Shown piece after piece: positions 8,871 through 17,665 of a stretch of 64,000 nucleotides of DNA. Numbering within the stretch: the first letter of the stretch is position 1; each line of letters opens with the position of its first letter. Below the pieces are notes generated by a model. That model had not been told where the DNA came from, searched no databases, and saw nothing but the letters and a program-made list of their open reading frames with translations. Origin of the DNA: an uncultured Tateyamaria sp. (GTDB lineage: Bacteria > Pseudomonadota > Alphaproteobacteria > Rhodobacterales > Rhodobacteraceae); NCBI RefSeq assembly GCF_947503045.1, contig NZ_CANNCF010000001.1, positions 248,001 through 312,000 on the forward strand, read 5' to 3'. The position numbers and the translations under genes were made by a program.

Positions 8871-9860
8871 ATGGCCCAGAATATGCGAGCAGTTGAAATC
8901 AGTGCGCCCGGCGGGCCGGATGTGTTGCGGGTGACCGAGCGCCCGCGTCCCGTGCCGGGCCACGGGCAGGTGGTAATCAAGGTCGCATGGGCCGGGGTCA
9001 ATCGTCCCGATGCGTTGCAGCGCGCCGGCCTATACAACCCGCCCCCCGGCGCAAGCGATCTGCCCGGGCTGGAAGCCTCCGGCACAATTGAGGCCATTGG
9101 CTCCGGCGTTAGCGGCTGGGCCGTGGGTGATCAAGTCTGCGCCCTTTTGCCCGGCGGCGGCTACGCCGAATATGTCGCTACCCCGGCGGCCCACTGCCTG
9201 CCGGTACCCGACGGCATGGGGCTGAAAGAGGCTGCCTGCCTGCCCGAGACCTATTTCACGGTCTGGTCCAACGTCTTTACCCGGGGCGGTCTGAAAGGCG
9301 GCGAGCGATTCCTGATCCATGGCGGGTCCAGCGGCATCGGCACCACGGCGATCCAACTGGCCAACCATTTTGGCGCGCGTGTGTTCGTGACCGCCGGGTC
9401 GGACGAAAAGTGCCAGGCCTGCCGCGATCTCGGGGCCGAGGTGGCGATCAACTATCGCGATGCGGATTTTGTCGAGGTGATGAAGGAACAAGGCGGTGCG
9501 GACCTGATCCTCGACATGGTGGGTGGCCCTTACATCCAGCGCAATCTGAGCGCGCTGGCCGATGACGGGCGTCTGGTGCAGATCGCGTTTCTGCAAGGGC
9601 CCACGGTCGAGCTGAACATGGTGCAAATCATGACGCGGCGCCTGACCGTGACCGGCAGCACCCTGCGCCCACAAAGCGATCTGGCCAAGGCCCGGATCGC
9701 ACAGGACCTGCGCGAGGCGGTGTGGCCATTGCTGGCAGCCGGGCGGATCGGACCTGTTATGGATTCGGAATTTCCGTTGGATCAGGCGGCCGCCGCGCAT
9801 ACCCGGATGGAAGGCAGCGGCCACATAGGCAAGATCGTTTTGGAGGTGGCAGGCGGGTAG
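8871..9860 (+). CDS. NAD(P)H quinone oxidoreductase, MDR superfamily (PIG3-like)
   Basis: A 329-residue zinc-free medium-chain reductase. The N-terminal GroES-like domain has GPDVLRVTERPRPVPGHGQV and GVNRPDALQRAG; the nucleotide site is FLIHGGSSGIGTTAIQLA; the C-terminal part has GKIVLEV. The family reduces quinones or enones with NADPH. ATG 8871 is chosen because AAGGAG lies 8 bases upstream; the GTG at 8862 would overlap that site. A dispersed repeat follows directly after the stop. Confidence 0.92.
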   Translation: MAQNMRAVEISAPGGPDVLRVTERPRPVPGHGQVVIKVAWAGVNRPDALQRAGLYNPPPGASDLPGLEASGTIEAIGSGVSGWAVGDQVCALLPGGGYAEYVATPAAHCLPVPDGMGLKEAACLPETYFTVWSNVFTRGGLKGGERFLIHGGSSGIGTTAIQLANHFGARVFVTAGSDEKCQACRDLGAEVAINYRDADFVEVMKEQGGADLILDMVGGPYIQRNLSALADDGRLVQIAFLQGPTVELNMVQIMTRRLTVTGSTLRPQSDLAKARIAQDLREAVWPLLAAGRIGPVMDSEFPLDQAAAAHTRMEGSGHIGKIVLEVAGG

Positions 9861-9918
9861 GGGGCCAGCCCCCTCGGCGCGGCGCGCCTCACCCCCGTGG
9901 TATTTCTGGTCAGAAGAA
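9861..9918 (-). repeat. Dispersed intergenic repeat, copy B
   Basis: It starts at the base after the quinone-oxidoreductase stop and consists of a GGGGGC.../...GCCCCC stem-loop, a GGCGCGGCGCGCC block and the conserved tail. The 29 bases at 9890-9918 are identical to copy A. The rest of 9919-10050 shows no gene. Confidence 0.8.
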
Positions 9919-10050
9919 ACGGTTTATTAAGGTTAATCAGCGTTCATGCCCGCACGGTACGGGCTGTGGAGCCGATGGCCGCGTCAGGAGAAGCTTTGCT
10001 TTTCCCTCGCCCGCAGTGCTCACAGGATGGGTGGTGCGGGCGATTTTGTC

Positions 10051-10080
10051 TCTTCTGACCAAAAACACCACCGCCGGAGG
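10051..10080 (+). repeat. Dispersed intergenic repeat, copy D, partial and inverted
   Basis: TCTTCTGACCAAAAACACCA followed by CCGCCGGAGG matches the TTCTGACC tail of copies A-C, but on the + strand and without the full stem-loop. It lies 36 bases before the RNase T2 stop, facing copy B. Confidence 0.55.
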
Positions 10081-10116
10081 CTCCCACGCTGGCAACTCTG
10101 ACAGAGCAGACGCGCC

Positions 10117-10746
10117 TTATCGCACCGGTGCAAACCGCGCATCCCGCGCTGTGCAATCGCGCACCACGTCCTGTCCGCACGGCACCGGGTCCAGATCACG
10201 CGACAGGCATATGCGCGCCTCCTGAATAAACCCGTCCCGACAGGTGATCGTGATCCCGTCCCGTTCCATGCCCGGATTGGCTTTCAGAAATGCATCCTCA
10301 ACCACCGATGCAGGCAGTTTGACCTCGCGATCCAGCTTGCGAAACACCTCTGGACGGACAACGCGCCCGTAGGCTTCGCGCGACAGGGCGTAGTAGTCTG
10401 ACGCTGACAGGCCAGAGCAGACCCCGTGTTTCTTCCACTGGTGCCAGGCCAGCCCGCCTGTCCCCATGATATCCGCCATTTGGGTCGTCATCGCGCGCGA
10501 CGGGGATCGCTCTGACGTGCGACAATAGGATGGATAGCCTTGGTGAAACTGCGGCCAGAGCCCGTGCATGATCCAGCCGTGATCGTGGCGCGCATCACAT
10601 TGGTCTGATCCGCGCGCGTCCCCTTCATAGGCGCACCAGTTCGGCGACCAGCTGAGGCTGAGCACAAAATAGTCGAAGGTGCCGGCCTTTTCCCCTTCGG
10701 CCCAGAGGGGCGCGGCCAGACACAGCCAGATCAACAGTGCACGCAT
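10117..10746 (-). CDS. Ribonuclease T2 family protein, secreted
   Basis: A 209-residue secreted endoribonuclease of the T2 family. A short signal peptide (MRALLIWLCLAAPLWAEG) is followed by FDYFVLSLSWSPNWC. Both catalytic segments are visible: CAS I in IMHGLWPQ and CAS II in WHQWKKHGVC, where the His pair cleaves RNA to 2',3'-cyclic products. Several Cys residues suggest disulfides in the periplasm. ATG 10746 has AAGGAAAG upstream; an earlier in-frame start would remove the clean signal peptide. It is divergent from trcR. A role in scavenging RNA fits with the phosphodiesterase at 19384, but they are not linked. Confidence 0.93.
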   Translation of the reverse strand: MRALLIWLCLAAPLWAEGEKAGTFDYFVLSLSWSPNWCAYEGDARGSDQCDARHDHGWIMHGLWPQFHQGYPSYCRTSERSPSRAMTTQMADIMGTGGLAWHQWKKHGVCSGLSASDYYALSREAYGRVVRPEVFRKLDREVKLPASVVEDAFLKANPGMERDGITITCRDGFIQEARICLSRDLDPVPCGQDVVRDCTARDARFAPVR

Positions 10747-10873
10747 TGGGCTTTCCTTTTTCTGCGATGCCACTTATACGCCACCCAAGTTCCCCCACAA
10801 CGGAAACCCGCCTTGCACGCCAAGGCCGCCCAATCCGGGCGACGGGAAAGATATGCGCGAAGGAGCACAAGAA

Positions 10874-11635
10874 ATGGCAAAACCGATCATGGCACGGGCC
10901 ACCGCCGTCTGGCTGGTGGACAACACGACCCTCAGCTTCAAGCAGATTGCCGACTTTGTCGAAATGCACGAGCTGGAGGTGCAGGGCATCGCTGATGGTG
11001 ATGTGGCCGCCGGTGTCAAAGGCTTTGATCCCATTGCCAACAACCAGTTGACGCAGGAAGAAATCGACGCAGGCGAGAAAGATCCGCTGCACAAGCTGAA
11101 GCTGAAATTCTATGCCGCCGCTGCGGGCGAGGAAAAGCGTCGCGGCCCCCGCTACACGCCGCTGTCCAAACGGCAGGACCGTCCGGCGGCAATCTACTGG
11201 CTCGTGAAATTCCACCCCGAGCTGACCGATGGCCAGATTTCCAAACTGGTGGGCACAACCAAGCCGACAATTCAGTCGATTCGCGACCGCTCGCACTGGA
11301 ACATCTCGAACATTCAGCCGGTCGACCCTGTCGCTCTTGGTCTGACCAAGCAGTCTGAATTGGACGCCGCCGTGCAAAAGGCGGCCGCCAAGAAGGCCGC
11401 CGATCAGCCCGTCATGTCCGACGACGAGCGCCGCAAGCTGGTCAGCACCGAACAATCCCTCGGCATGGAAGCTGAACCCAAGATCCCCACCGCAATCGAG
11501 GGGCTCGAAACTTTCTCGCTCTCCATGGATGTTGAGGGGGATGATGAGGATGAAGACAAATCGACACTCGTGGACGCCGACAGCCTGTTCAATCTGCCCA
11601 AAGGCGACGGCAAAGACGAAGACGAACAGCCCTGA
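10874..11635 (+). CDS. trcR: Cell-cycle transcriptional regulator TrcR (DUF1013)
   Basis: A 253-residue protein of the alphaproteobacterial DUF1013/TrcR family, named from Caulobacter work. It begins MAKPIMARATAVWLVDNTTL; the N-terminal 190 residues contain helix-turn-helix-like parts (LSFKQIADFVEMHELEVQGI and LTDGQISKLVGTTKPTIQSI). The C-terminus is Ala/Lys-rich, then very acidic (VEGDDEDEDK), probably disordered. AAGGAG lies 8 bases before ATG 10874. An in-frame ATG 21 bases upstream is possible but lies before that site. An intrinsic terminator follows. Confidence 0.9.
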   Translation: MAKPIMARATAVWLVDNTTLSFKQIADFVEMHELEVQGIADGDVAAGVKGFDPIANNQLTQEEIDAGEKDPLHKLKLKFYAAAAGEEKRRGPRYTPLSKRQDRPAAIYWLVKFHPELTDGQISKLVGTTKPTIQSIRDRSHWNISNIQPVDPVALGLTKQSELDAAVQKAAAKKAADQPVMSDDERRKLVSTEQSLGMEAEPKIPTAIEGLETFSLSMDVEGDDEDEDKSTLVDADSLFNLPKGDGKDEDEQP

Positions 11636-11661
11636 TCGTCGACACGGCCTTTTACATTTCG

Positions 11662-11693
11662 ACGGGCGCGCTTAATCTGGGCGCGCCCGTTTT
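11662..11693 (+). terminator. Intrinsic terminator of trcR
   Basis: ACGGGCGCGC and GCGCGCCCGT pair around TTAATCTGG and are followed by TTTCGTTTTC, 27 bases after the trcR stop and 22 before the next gene. Confidence 0.85.
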
Positions 11694-11714
11694 CGTTTTC
11701 CCGAGGATTTGTCG

Positions 11715-12755
11715 ATGAACCAGTATGCCACGATGCAGGATGCGCCTGCCGTTCCGATCCTTTGCGATTTGCGCAGCGACACGGTAACCGCTCCGGATGC
11801 TGCCATGCGCGCTGTGATGGCGGATGCCGAGGTTGGCGATGACGTTTACGGCGAGGACACCACCGTCAATCGACTTGAGGCGATCCTGGCCGAGCGTCTG
11901 GGCAAAGAGGCGGGCCTGTTCCTGACCTCGGGCACCCAAAGCAACCTTGTCGCCATGCTCAGCCATTGCGCTCGGGGCGAAGAGATCATCACAGGGCGCG
12001 GTTATCACATCTGGACCTACGAGGCGGCGGGGGCGTCGGTGCTCGGGGGCATCGCGCTGGACCCGCAAGGGGTGGCGCAAGACGGAGCATTGGAGCCTGA
12101 CGCCATCCGCGCCGCCATCAAGGAAGACGATTCGCACCATCCGATCACCCGTCTGCTGACGCTGGAAAATACGCATAACGGCATGGCTGTCCCGCTGGCG
12201 CGGTGTCAGGCTGCTGTCGATGTCGCCCGCGCTGTTGACCTGTCGGTGCATCTGGACGGGGCGCGATACTTCAACGCCATTGAAGCGCTTGGATGTGCCG
12301 AAACCGACCTTGCCGACCTGTTTGATACCGTATCGATTTGCCTGTCCAAGGGGTTAGGCGCACCGGTCGGCTCTGTCCTTGTCGGTCCGCGTGACTTGAT
12401 TGATCGTGCCCGGCGCTGGCGCAAAATGCTGGGCGGCGGCACCCGGCAGGCCGGCGTACTGGCTGCGGCAGGTCTGCACGCGCTGGATCACAACGTGACC
12501 CGCTTGGGCGAAGATCGCATGCGGGCTGAACGTTTGGGTCAGGTGCTGTCTGCATATGGCGATGTAACGCAAGCGACGAACATGATCTTTTTCACACCCA
12601 AGGGTGGGGTCACACCCGCGTTACAACAACACATGGCAGCCCATGGCGTGCGCCTGAGCGGTGCAACCGGCACCACCCGGCTTGTGCTGCACAAGGACGT
12701 CACGGACGAAGGCCTAGCCGCCGCCATCTCGGGGTTCGAGGCCTATTTCGCCTGA
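11715..12755 (+). CDS. ltaE: Low-specificity L-threonine aldolase
   Basis: A 346-residue PLP enzyme that splits L-threonine or allo-threonine to glycine and acetaldehyde. Seen: the N-terminal DLRSDTVTAPDAAMRAVMADAEVGDDVYGEDTT region in pieces (LRSDTVTAP, GDDVYGEDTT), HLDGARYFNA with the PLP-nitrogen Asp, and SICLSKGLGAPVGSVLVG with the Schiff-base lysine. ATG 11715 follows CGAGGA by 7 bases; the TTG two codons earlier is not needed. It follows trcR after a terminator and probably has its own promoter. Confidence 0.93.
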   Translation: MNQYATMQDAPAVPILCDLRSDTVTAPDAAMRAVMADAEVGDDVYGEDTTVNRLEAILAERLGKEAGLFLTSGTQSNLVAMLSHCARGEEIITGRGYHIWTYEAAGASVLGGIALDPQGVAQDGALEPDAIRAAIKEDDSHHPITRLLTLENTHNGMAVPLARCQAAVDVARAVDLSVHLDGARYFNAIEALGCAETDLADLFDTVSICLSKGLGAPVGSVLVGPRDLIDRARRWRKMLGGGTRQAGVLAAAGLHALDHNVTRLGEDRMRAERLGQVLSAYGDVTQATNMIFFTPKGGVTPALQQHMAAHGVRLSGATGTTRLVLHKDVTDEGLAAAISGFEAYFA

Positions 12756-12829
12756 CTGGCTCCGCGCGCCTTTTGGCGAGCGTTCGCTACTTGCGTACGC
12801 ACCTTCCAGATTGCCTGTCCACCGGGGGG

Positions 12830-13423
12830 TCAGATTGCTTTACGCGCCCGCATGGCCGCCGTGATCGTGCCGTCATCTAGGTAGTCCAGCTCTCCACCTA
12901 TCGGCACGCCTTGTGCGAGCGACGTCAGTCGGACCCGTCCGTCGAGCTGGTCCGCGATGTAGTGTGCCGTGGTCTGACCGTCGATCGTGGCGTTGAGGGC
13001 GAGGATGACTTCGCTGATGTTTTCTGTCTCGACCCGGTCGATCAGGCGGGGGATTCGCAGCTCGTCCGGGCCTACGGCATCCAGCGCGGAAAGGGTGCCG
13101 CCCAGCACGTGATAGCGGCCCTTGAACACGGCCGAACGCTCCATTGCCCACAGGTCGGCGACGTCTTCGACCACGCACAACTCTCCGGTCGCGCGCTTTT
13201 CCGAGGCGCAGATGTCGCACACGTCCGTCGTGCCCACATTTCCGCAATTCAGACATTCGCGCGCGGTGGCGGCGACGATCTGCATCACATCGGCCAGCGG
13301 GGTCAGCAGCAATGCGCGTTTGCGGATCAGGTGCAGCACGGCGCGGCGCGCCGAGCGTGGGCCAAGGCCGGGCAGTTTCGCCATCATCTCGATCAGGGCG
13401 TCGATGTCTTTGGTGCTGCTCAT
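12830..13423 (-). CDS. recR: Recombination protein RecR
   Basis: A 197-residue RecFOR component that helps load RecA at gaps. N-terminal helix-hairpin-helix at [17 protein letters not shown], the four-cysteine zinc finger [16 protein letters not shown] (residues about 57-72), a Toprim domain with [14 protein letters not shown], and the C-terminal [19 protein letters not shown] and [19 protein letters not shown]. Its usual partner ybaB is 750 bases away on the same strand, with the gene at 13545 inserted in the opposite orientation between them. Confidence 0.97.
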   Translation of the reverse strand: MSSTKDIDALIEMMAKLPGLGPRSARRAVLHLIRKRALLLTPLADVMQIVAATARECLNCGNVGTTDVCDICASEKRATGELCVVEDVADLWAMERSAVFKGRYHVLGGTLSALDAVGPDELRIPRLIDRVETENISEVILALNATIDGQTTAHYIADQLDGRVRLTSLAQGVPIGGELDYLDDGTITAAMRARKAI

Positions 13424-13544
13424 GTCTTTGGACTCTATTGCCGTTTCCGCGCGACAGAAAGTGCAGAATGTAGCTGCGTGATTTACACGTTCTCAATACG
13501 TTCCGTGCATGGTGAGCCGGAATTTTCCTGTTTGTCGAGGGAAC

Positions 13545-14180
13545 ATGAGCCGCGCCGCCTTGCTTTTTTGGGTTTTGATCGTCTGGACGATGACGTCCAT
13601 GGCGGCGGCGGCTTGCGCCTATCCAGCTTCTTTGCAGATGGTGAACAAAACGATGATCGCCCAGCTCAAACGGGGTGGTGAGGTCAGCATGTTTGTGCGC
13701 AACAGCCTGCGCCGGTCCCTTGATCGCATGCCTGCCGATGCGATGTTGACGACCTTGTCCGGCGAGGTCGGGTGGCGCGATCTGCGCGCTGCACGCACGG
13801 TGCTTGAGGTGGCAACGGCGCTGGCGGATGGTCGCGGGTTCACTATTGACCCGGATTTGCGCCAGCACACGTCGCGCCTGAACGATGCGGTGCAGGCGGC
13901 CTGTTCAGACGGCACACAAGGCGCCAGTGGAGCGGCAGAAACCAATGCTGTCGAACGGAGCGATGCGCGCAAAGAGGTTGGCACAAGCGTTGGGCTGACC
14001 TTTGGCGAGGGGATGGCCCGACTGAGCGTGGCCTTTTCCATATATGCGGTGTTTCTGGCGTTCCTTTTCGCGTTCCGCCAGTTTTACCACCACAATTATG
14101 TGACGCGCCCGGGTGGTGCATCGGACGAGGCAATTGGCCCGATGGCGGAAATACCGCCGGACCTGCGCCGCACCCGTTAA
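13545..14180 (+). CDS. Hypothetical exported protein with C-terminal membrane segment
   Basis: A 211-residue protein I do not recognise. An N-terminal signal peptide (LLFWVLIVWTMTSMAAAACAY) is followed by a mostly helical domain of about 130 residues (MFVRNSLRRSLDRMPADAML, GEVGWRDLRAARTVLEVATAL) and one membrane segment near the end (LSVAFSIYAVFLAFLFAFRQF), leaving a short polar tail. ATG 13545 is preceded by GAGGGA; the longer frame from 13509 would bury the signal peptide. It is inserted between recR and ybaB on the opposite strand, and its TAA overlaps the ybaB stop through a shared TTAA. Confidence 0.75.
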   Translation: MSRAALLFWVLIVWTMTSMAAAACAYPASLQMVNKTMIAQLKRGGEVSMFVRNSLRRSLDRMPADAMLTTLSGEVGWRDLRAARTVLEVATALADGRGFTIDPDLRQHTSRLNDAVQAACSDGTQGASGAAETNAVERSDARKEVGTSVGLTFGEGMARLSVAFSIYAVFLAFLFAFRQFYHHNYVTRPGGASDEAIGPMAEIPPDLRRTR

Positions 14181-14521
14181 AAGGGCAACTTCATACCCGC
14201 AGGCAGGCCCATGCCTTCGGTCAGCTTGCTCATCTCTTCCTGTGCGCGTTCGCCGGCCTTGCTCTGGGCGTCCTTTATCGCGGCGAGGATCAGGTCCTCG
14301 ACCACTTCCTTGTCATCGCCGTTAAATATGGATGGGTCGATATCGAGGCTGGTCAATTCGCCCTTGGCGGTGGCCGTGGCCTTGACCAGACCCGCTCCGC
14401 TTTCGCCGGTGACCGTGATGCCGTGCAGGTCGTCCTGCATCTGCGCCATCTTGGTCTGCATTTCCTGCGCCTTTTTCATCATCCCGGCCATATCGCCGAG
14501 CCCGCCTAGTCCTTTGAGCAT
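14177..14521 (-). CDS. ybaB: YbaB/EbfC family nucleoid-associated protein
   Basis: A 114-residue DNA-binding protein of the YbaB/EbfC family. It begins MLKGLGGLGDMAGMMKKAQE, continues KMAQMQDDLHGITVTGESGAG and has the family core LVKATATAKGELTSLDIDPS, then EVVEDLILAAIKDAQSKA and a Gly/Met-rich tail. ATG 14521 has GGAG 7 bases upstream; the longer frame from 14569 overlaps the upstream gene. It lies one base after the small membrane gene and downstream of dnaX, the usual dnaX-ybaB(-recR) order with insertions. Confidence 0.95.
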   Translation of the reverse strand: MLKGLGGLGDMAGMMKKAQEMQTKMAQMQDDLHGITVTGESGAGLVKATATAKGELTSLDIDPSIFNGDDKEVVEDLILAAIKDAQSKAGERAQEEMSKLTEGMGLPAGMKLPF

Positions 14522-14522
14522 G

Positions 14523-14933
14523 TCATTCGTTCTCCGAGTGTCGGTCGCGACCAAAGGGCGGTGCGACATATAAAATCATCCCGATACATATTGCAGCGGC
14601 AGCAGCGATGAACAAGGTCGGCGGGCCAATGCAGCCTTCCTGGGCTGCCAAAACCTGCACCTCGTCGCCTGCGCCATAAAACACGATGATCGACACCCAG
14701 GCCGTCCACAAAAGCACAACAACCAGCGCGCCCCATTCATGGCGAAATCGCACAGCAACGGCGGACATGAGCAACAGCGCAAGGGAAAAGGGCGTGCCCA
14801 TCAAGGCGATCATCTCGCCCCACGCGCTGGCCTCGGTGCCGGGCGTCCACAACGGACGCACCTTGTCACAGACTTCGGCCCATGCGACCCCCGGCAGCAG
14901 GGTCAGGATCAATCCTCCTCGAAGGGGTCCCAT
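14523..14933 (-). CDS. Small membrane protein between dnaX and ybaB
   Basis: A 136-residue protein without a family I can name. A signal-like start (MGPLRGGLILTLLPGVAWAEV) is followed by three hydrophobic helices: MIALMGTPFSLALLLMSAVAV, GALVVVLLWTAWVSIIVFY and TLFIAAAAAICIGMILYVAPP. If ATG 14933 is used it overlaps the 3' end of dnaX by 25 bases, so translation may be coupled; a later non-ATG start is possible. It ends one base before the ybaB start. Confidence 0.65.
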   Translation of the reverse strand: MGPLRGGLILTLLPGVAWAEVCDKVRPLWTPGTEASAWGEMIALMGTPFSLALLLMSAVAVRFRHEWGALVVVLLWTAWVSIIVFYGAGDEVQVLAAQEGCIGPPTLFIAAAAAICIGMILYVAPPFGRDRHSENE

Positions 14934-16657
14934 TCGTCGTCCACTTCGGGCAGGGCCTCGATATGCGCCTCTTGGGCGATGTCGGCGGCGGTGCGGATGT
15001 CGGTTATCTTGGCCTTGGGGAACTGCGCGATCACGGCCTGGACCAGCGGGTGGGACATCGCCTCGGCCTCGCGGGCGTATTTTTCGGCGTTGCGCACCTC
15101 GTCAATCGTCTTGCCGCCGCCTACGGAGACAACGGTGACTGCCCAGCGGTTTCCCGTCCAGAGTTGCAGGCGCTGGCCCAGCCGTTGGGCCAGATCGCGC
15201 GGCGCCCTTTCGGTTGGTTCGAATTCGATGCGCCCGGGTTCATAGCGGGCCAGCCGCAGGTCGGTTTCCACATCCACCAGCAATTTGCCGTCCCGGTTGG
15301 CGCGGATCAGTTCAAGCACGTGATCAAAGGTGGGATACCGGGCGAGTGCGGCTTCGCGATCTTGCGCAAGGGCCGTGTTTTGCCCACTGGCGTTTGGGTT
15401 GGCAGCCATCCGGGTCTGCGCCTGCGCGACGGCCTGCGCGCCACTTGACGACGGAGCCGCGCTCCCGCTTTGGACCGGCGCGGCCGGTGGCGGCGTGGCG
15501 TTTTGCAATTTGCGTACCAGTTCGTCCGGGCTGGGCAGGTCAGCCACATGGGTCAGCCGGATGATCGCCATTTCGGCAGCCATCATCGCGTTGGGGGCCA
15601 TCCCGACTTCGTCCAGTGCCTTGAGCAGCATTTGCCACAACCGTGTCAGCACCCGCATCGGCAGGGTTTCGGCCATCGCCAGCCCCCGGCTGCGTTCGTC
15701 CGGAGAAATGGTCGGATCATCGGCGGCTTCGGGCGTGATCTTGACCACCGAGACCCAATGCGTGATCTCGGCCAGATCGCGCAGCACGGCCATCGGATCA
15801 GCCCCGTCAGCATATTGCGCGCCCAACTCGGTCAGCGCACCAGCCGCGTCGCCCTTGAGAACCATGTCAAAGAGATCAAGCACGCGGCCCCGATCTGCCA
15901 GCCCCAGCATCGCGCGCACCTGATCGGCGGTCGTCTCGCCCGCACCATGGCTGATCGCCTGATCGAGAAGTGACGTGGCATCGCGCGCGGACCCTTCGGC
16001 GGCGCGGGTGATCAGCGCCAGCGCGTCGTCGGCGATTTCGGCGCCTTCGGACGTGGCGATCTTGCGCAAAAGGCCAATCATCACCTCGGGTTCGATCCGG
16101 CGCAGATCAAAGCGTTGGCAACGCGACAGTACCGTCACCGGCACCTTGCGGATTTCGGTGGTGGCAAAGATGAATTTGACGTGCTCTGGCGGCTCTTCGA
16201 GCGTTTTCAGCAGCGCGTTGAAGGCGCTGGTGGACAGCATGTGTACTTCGTCGATGATGTAGATCTTGTAGCGGGCCGAGGCGGCGCGATAGTGCACCGA
16301 GTCGATGATTTCGCGGATGTCGTTGACGGATGTGTTCGAGGCAGCGTCCATTTCCAGCACGTCCACATGCCGCCCTTCCATGATCGCGCGGCAGGGTTCG
16401 CATTGGCCGCAAGGCTCGGTGGTAGGTCCGCCATTTCCGTCCGTGCCAACGCAGTTCATCCCTTTGGCAATGATGCGCGCGGTTGTCGTCTTGCCCGTCC
16501 CACGGATGCCGGTCATCACAAAGGCCTGCGCGATGCGGTCGGCCTGAAACGCGTTTTTGAGCGTGCGCACCATCGCATCCTGCCCCACCAGATCGGCAAA
16601 GGTCTCGGGGCGGTATTTGCGCGCAAGCACCTGATATTTGGGGGCTGTGTCTGACAT
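14909..16657 (-). CDS. dnaX: DNA polymerase III subunit gamma/tau
   Basis: The 582-residue clamp-loader ATPase. It begins MSDTAPKYQVLARKYRPETF; Walker A is GIRGTGKTTT (residues 50-59); the zinc module has C69, C83, C86 and C89; the Walker B/DEAD-like motif is DEVHM (136-140), followed by LLKTLEEPPEHVKFIFATTE and the sensor region VLSRCQRFDLRR. A Pro/Ala/Ser/Gln-rich linker leads to a tau-type C-terminal domain. I see no slippery A-tract of the E. coli type, so gamma need not be made by frameshift. The 156 bases before it separate it from the divergent metallopeptidase gene. Confidence 0.97.
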   Translation of the reverse strand: MSDTAPKYQVLARKYRPETFADLVGQDAMVRTLKNAFQADRIAQAFVMTGIRGTGKTTTARIIAKGMNCVGTDGNGGPTTEPCGQCEPCRAIMEGRHVDVLEMDAASNTSVNDIREIIDSVHYRAASARYKIYIIDEVHMLSTSAFNALLKTLEEPPEHVKFIFATTEIRKVPVTVLSRCQRFDLRRIEPEVMIGLLRKIATSEGAEIADDALALITRAAEGSARDATSLLDQAISHGAGETTADQVRAMLGLADRGRVLDLFDMVLKGDAAGALTELGAQYADGADPMAVLRDLAEITHWVSVVKITPEAADDPTISPDERSRGLAMAETLPMRVLTRLWQMLLKALDEVGMAPNAMMAAEMAIIRLTHVADLPSPDELVRKLQNATPPPAAPVQSGSAAPSSSGAQAVAQAQTRMAANPNASGQNTALAQDREAALARYPTFDHVLELIRANRDGKLLVDVETDLRLARYEPGRIEFEPTERAPRDLAQRLGQRLQLWTGNRWAVTVVSVGGGKTIDEVRNAEKYAREAEAMSHPLVQAVIAQFPKAKITDIRTAADIAQEAHIEALPEVDDEWDPFEED

Positions 16658-16813
16658 GGGCCTTCGGTCGGATTCGCTGTGACCTGACAAGACTAAGGGC
16701 CGCGTCGCGCGGCGTCCACCGCTAGAGTCGGCCCTCGGCATTTCATTTTGCGCGCGGATGCAACTATTATGGCGGGGCCGCGTTATGCGGGGACACACAG
16801 TGAGGAACGGCAT

Positions 16814-17665
16814 ATGCGCCTGCGCGGGATCACCAGAAGCCGGAACATCGAAGATCGCCGTGGGCGCAGCGGACGTCGCGGGCGACGGGGCGGCGCTGTC
16901 GGTGGCCTTGGCATCGGTGGCATCCTTATTGTGCTGGTCATCGGCTGGCTCACCGGCGTGGACGTGATGCCGCTGTTGTCCGGCGGTTCTGCACCCGCCA
17001 CAGCCAGCCGCCCGTTGACCGAAGCTGATGCGCGTGAAGGCGAATTTGCCGCCCGCGTTCTGGCTACGACAGAGGCCGTCTGGTCACGCGAATTCCCCGC
17101 GCAGGTGGGCCGGGCCTACACCCCTCCGGTCATGGTGCTGTTTTCCGGCACAACCACCAGCCCATGCGGCGGTGCCTCAGGCGCGACGGGCCCGTTTTAT
17201 TGTCCCGCCGACAACAAGGCCTATCTCGACACAGCATTTTTCACGACCATGCGTGACCGCCTTGGCGCCGGTGGTGATTTTGCCGCCGCTTATGTGATTG
17301 CTCATGAGGTTGCGCATCATGTTCAGAACGAATTGGGCGTGCTGGCGCAGGTCCAGCAGGCCCGGCGGGGGGCGAGCGAGACGCAGGCCAACAATATCAC
17401 CATGCGGTCGGAGTTGATGGCCGATTGCCTGTCCGGCATCTGGGCGCGCAATGTGGGTGAGTTGATGGAGCGGGGTGATCTGCAAGAGGCGCTGAATGCG
17501 GCCCGGATGATCGGGGATGACCATTTGCAACGGCAGGCGGGCCGCGTGCCCCAACCTCACACCTTTACCCACGGCACGTCCGAACAACGCGCGCGTTGGT
17601 TCGAGCGGGGTTATGATTCGGGCAACATGCGCGACTGCGACACGTTCGCGACCGACCGCCTCTAA
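16814..17665 (+). CDS. Neutral zinc metallopeptidase (YpfJ-like)
   Basis: A 283-residue membrane-anchored protein of the putative neutral zinc metallopeptidase family. Arg/Gly-rich N-terminus (RDRRGRSGRR-like, basic), one membrane helix (GLGIGGILIVLVIGWLTGV), then the protease domain with CPADNKAYLDTAFF, the zinc motif HEVAHHVQ and RSELMADCLSGIWA, where the Glu is the likely third ligand. ATG 16814 has GAGGAA 6 bases upstream; the extension to 16748 lacks one. Its stop overlaps the TetR gene stop. Proteolysis is inferred from the motif; no substrate is known. Confidence 0.9.
   Translation: MRLRGITRSRNIEDRRGRSGRRGRRGGAVGGLGIGGILIVLVIGWLTGVDVMPLLSGGSAPATASRPLTEADAREGEFAARVLATTEAVWSREFPAQVGRAYTPPVMVLFSGTTTSPCGGASGATGPFYCPADNKAYLDTAFFTTMRDRLGAGGDFAAAYVIAHEVAHHVQNELGVLAQVQQARRGASETQANNITMRSELMADCLSGIWARNVGELMERGDLQEALNAARMIGDDHLQRQAGRVPQPHTFTHGTSEQRARWFERGYDSGNMRDCDTFATDRL

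Noticed and set aside
9919-10116. Possible small gene between the quinone oxidoreductase and RNase T2
   Set aside because: Open frames here have no ribosome site and run into the RNase T2 gene; only repeat sequence is seen.
14909-16657. Programmed frameshift in dnaX giving gamma
   Set aside because: I found no A-rich slippery sequence of the E. coli type in the expected region.
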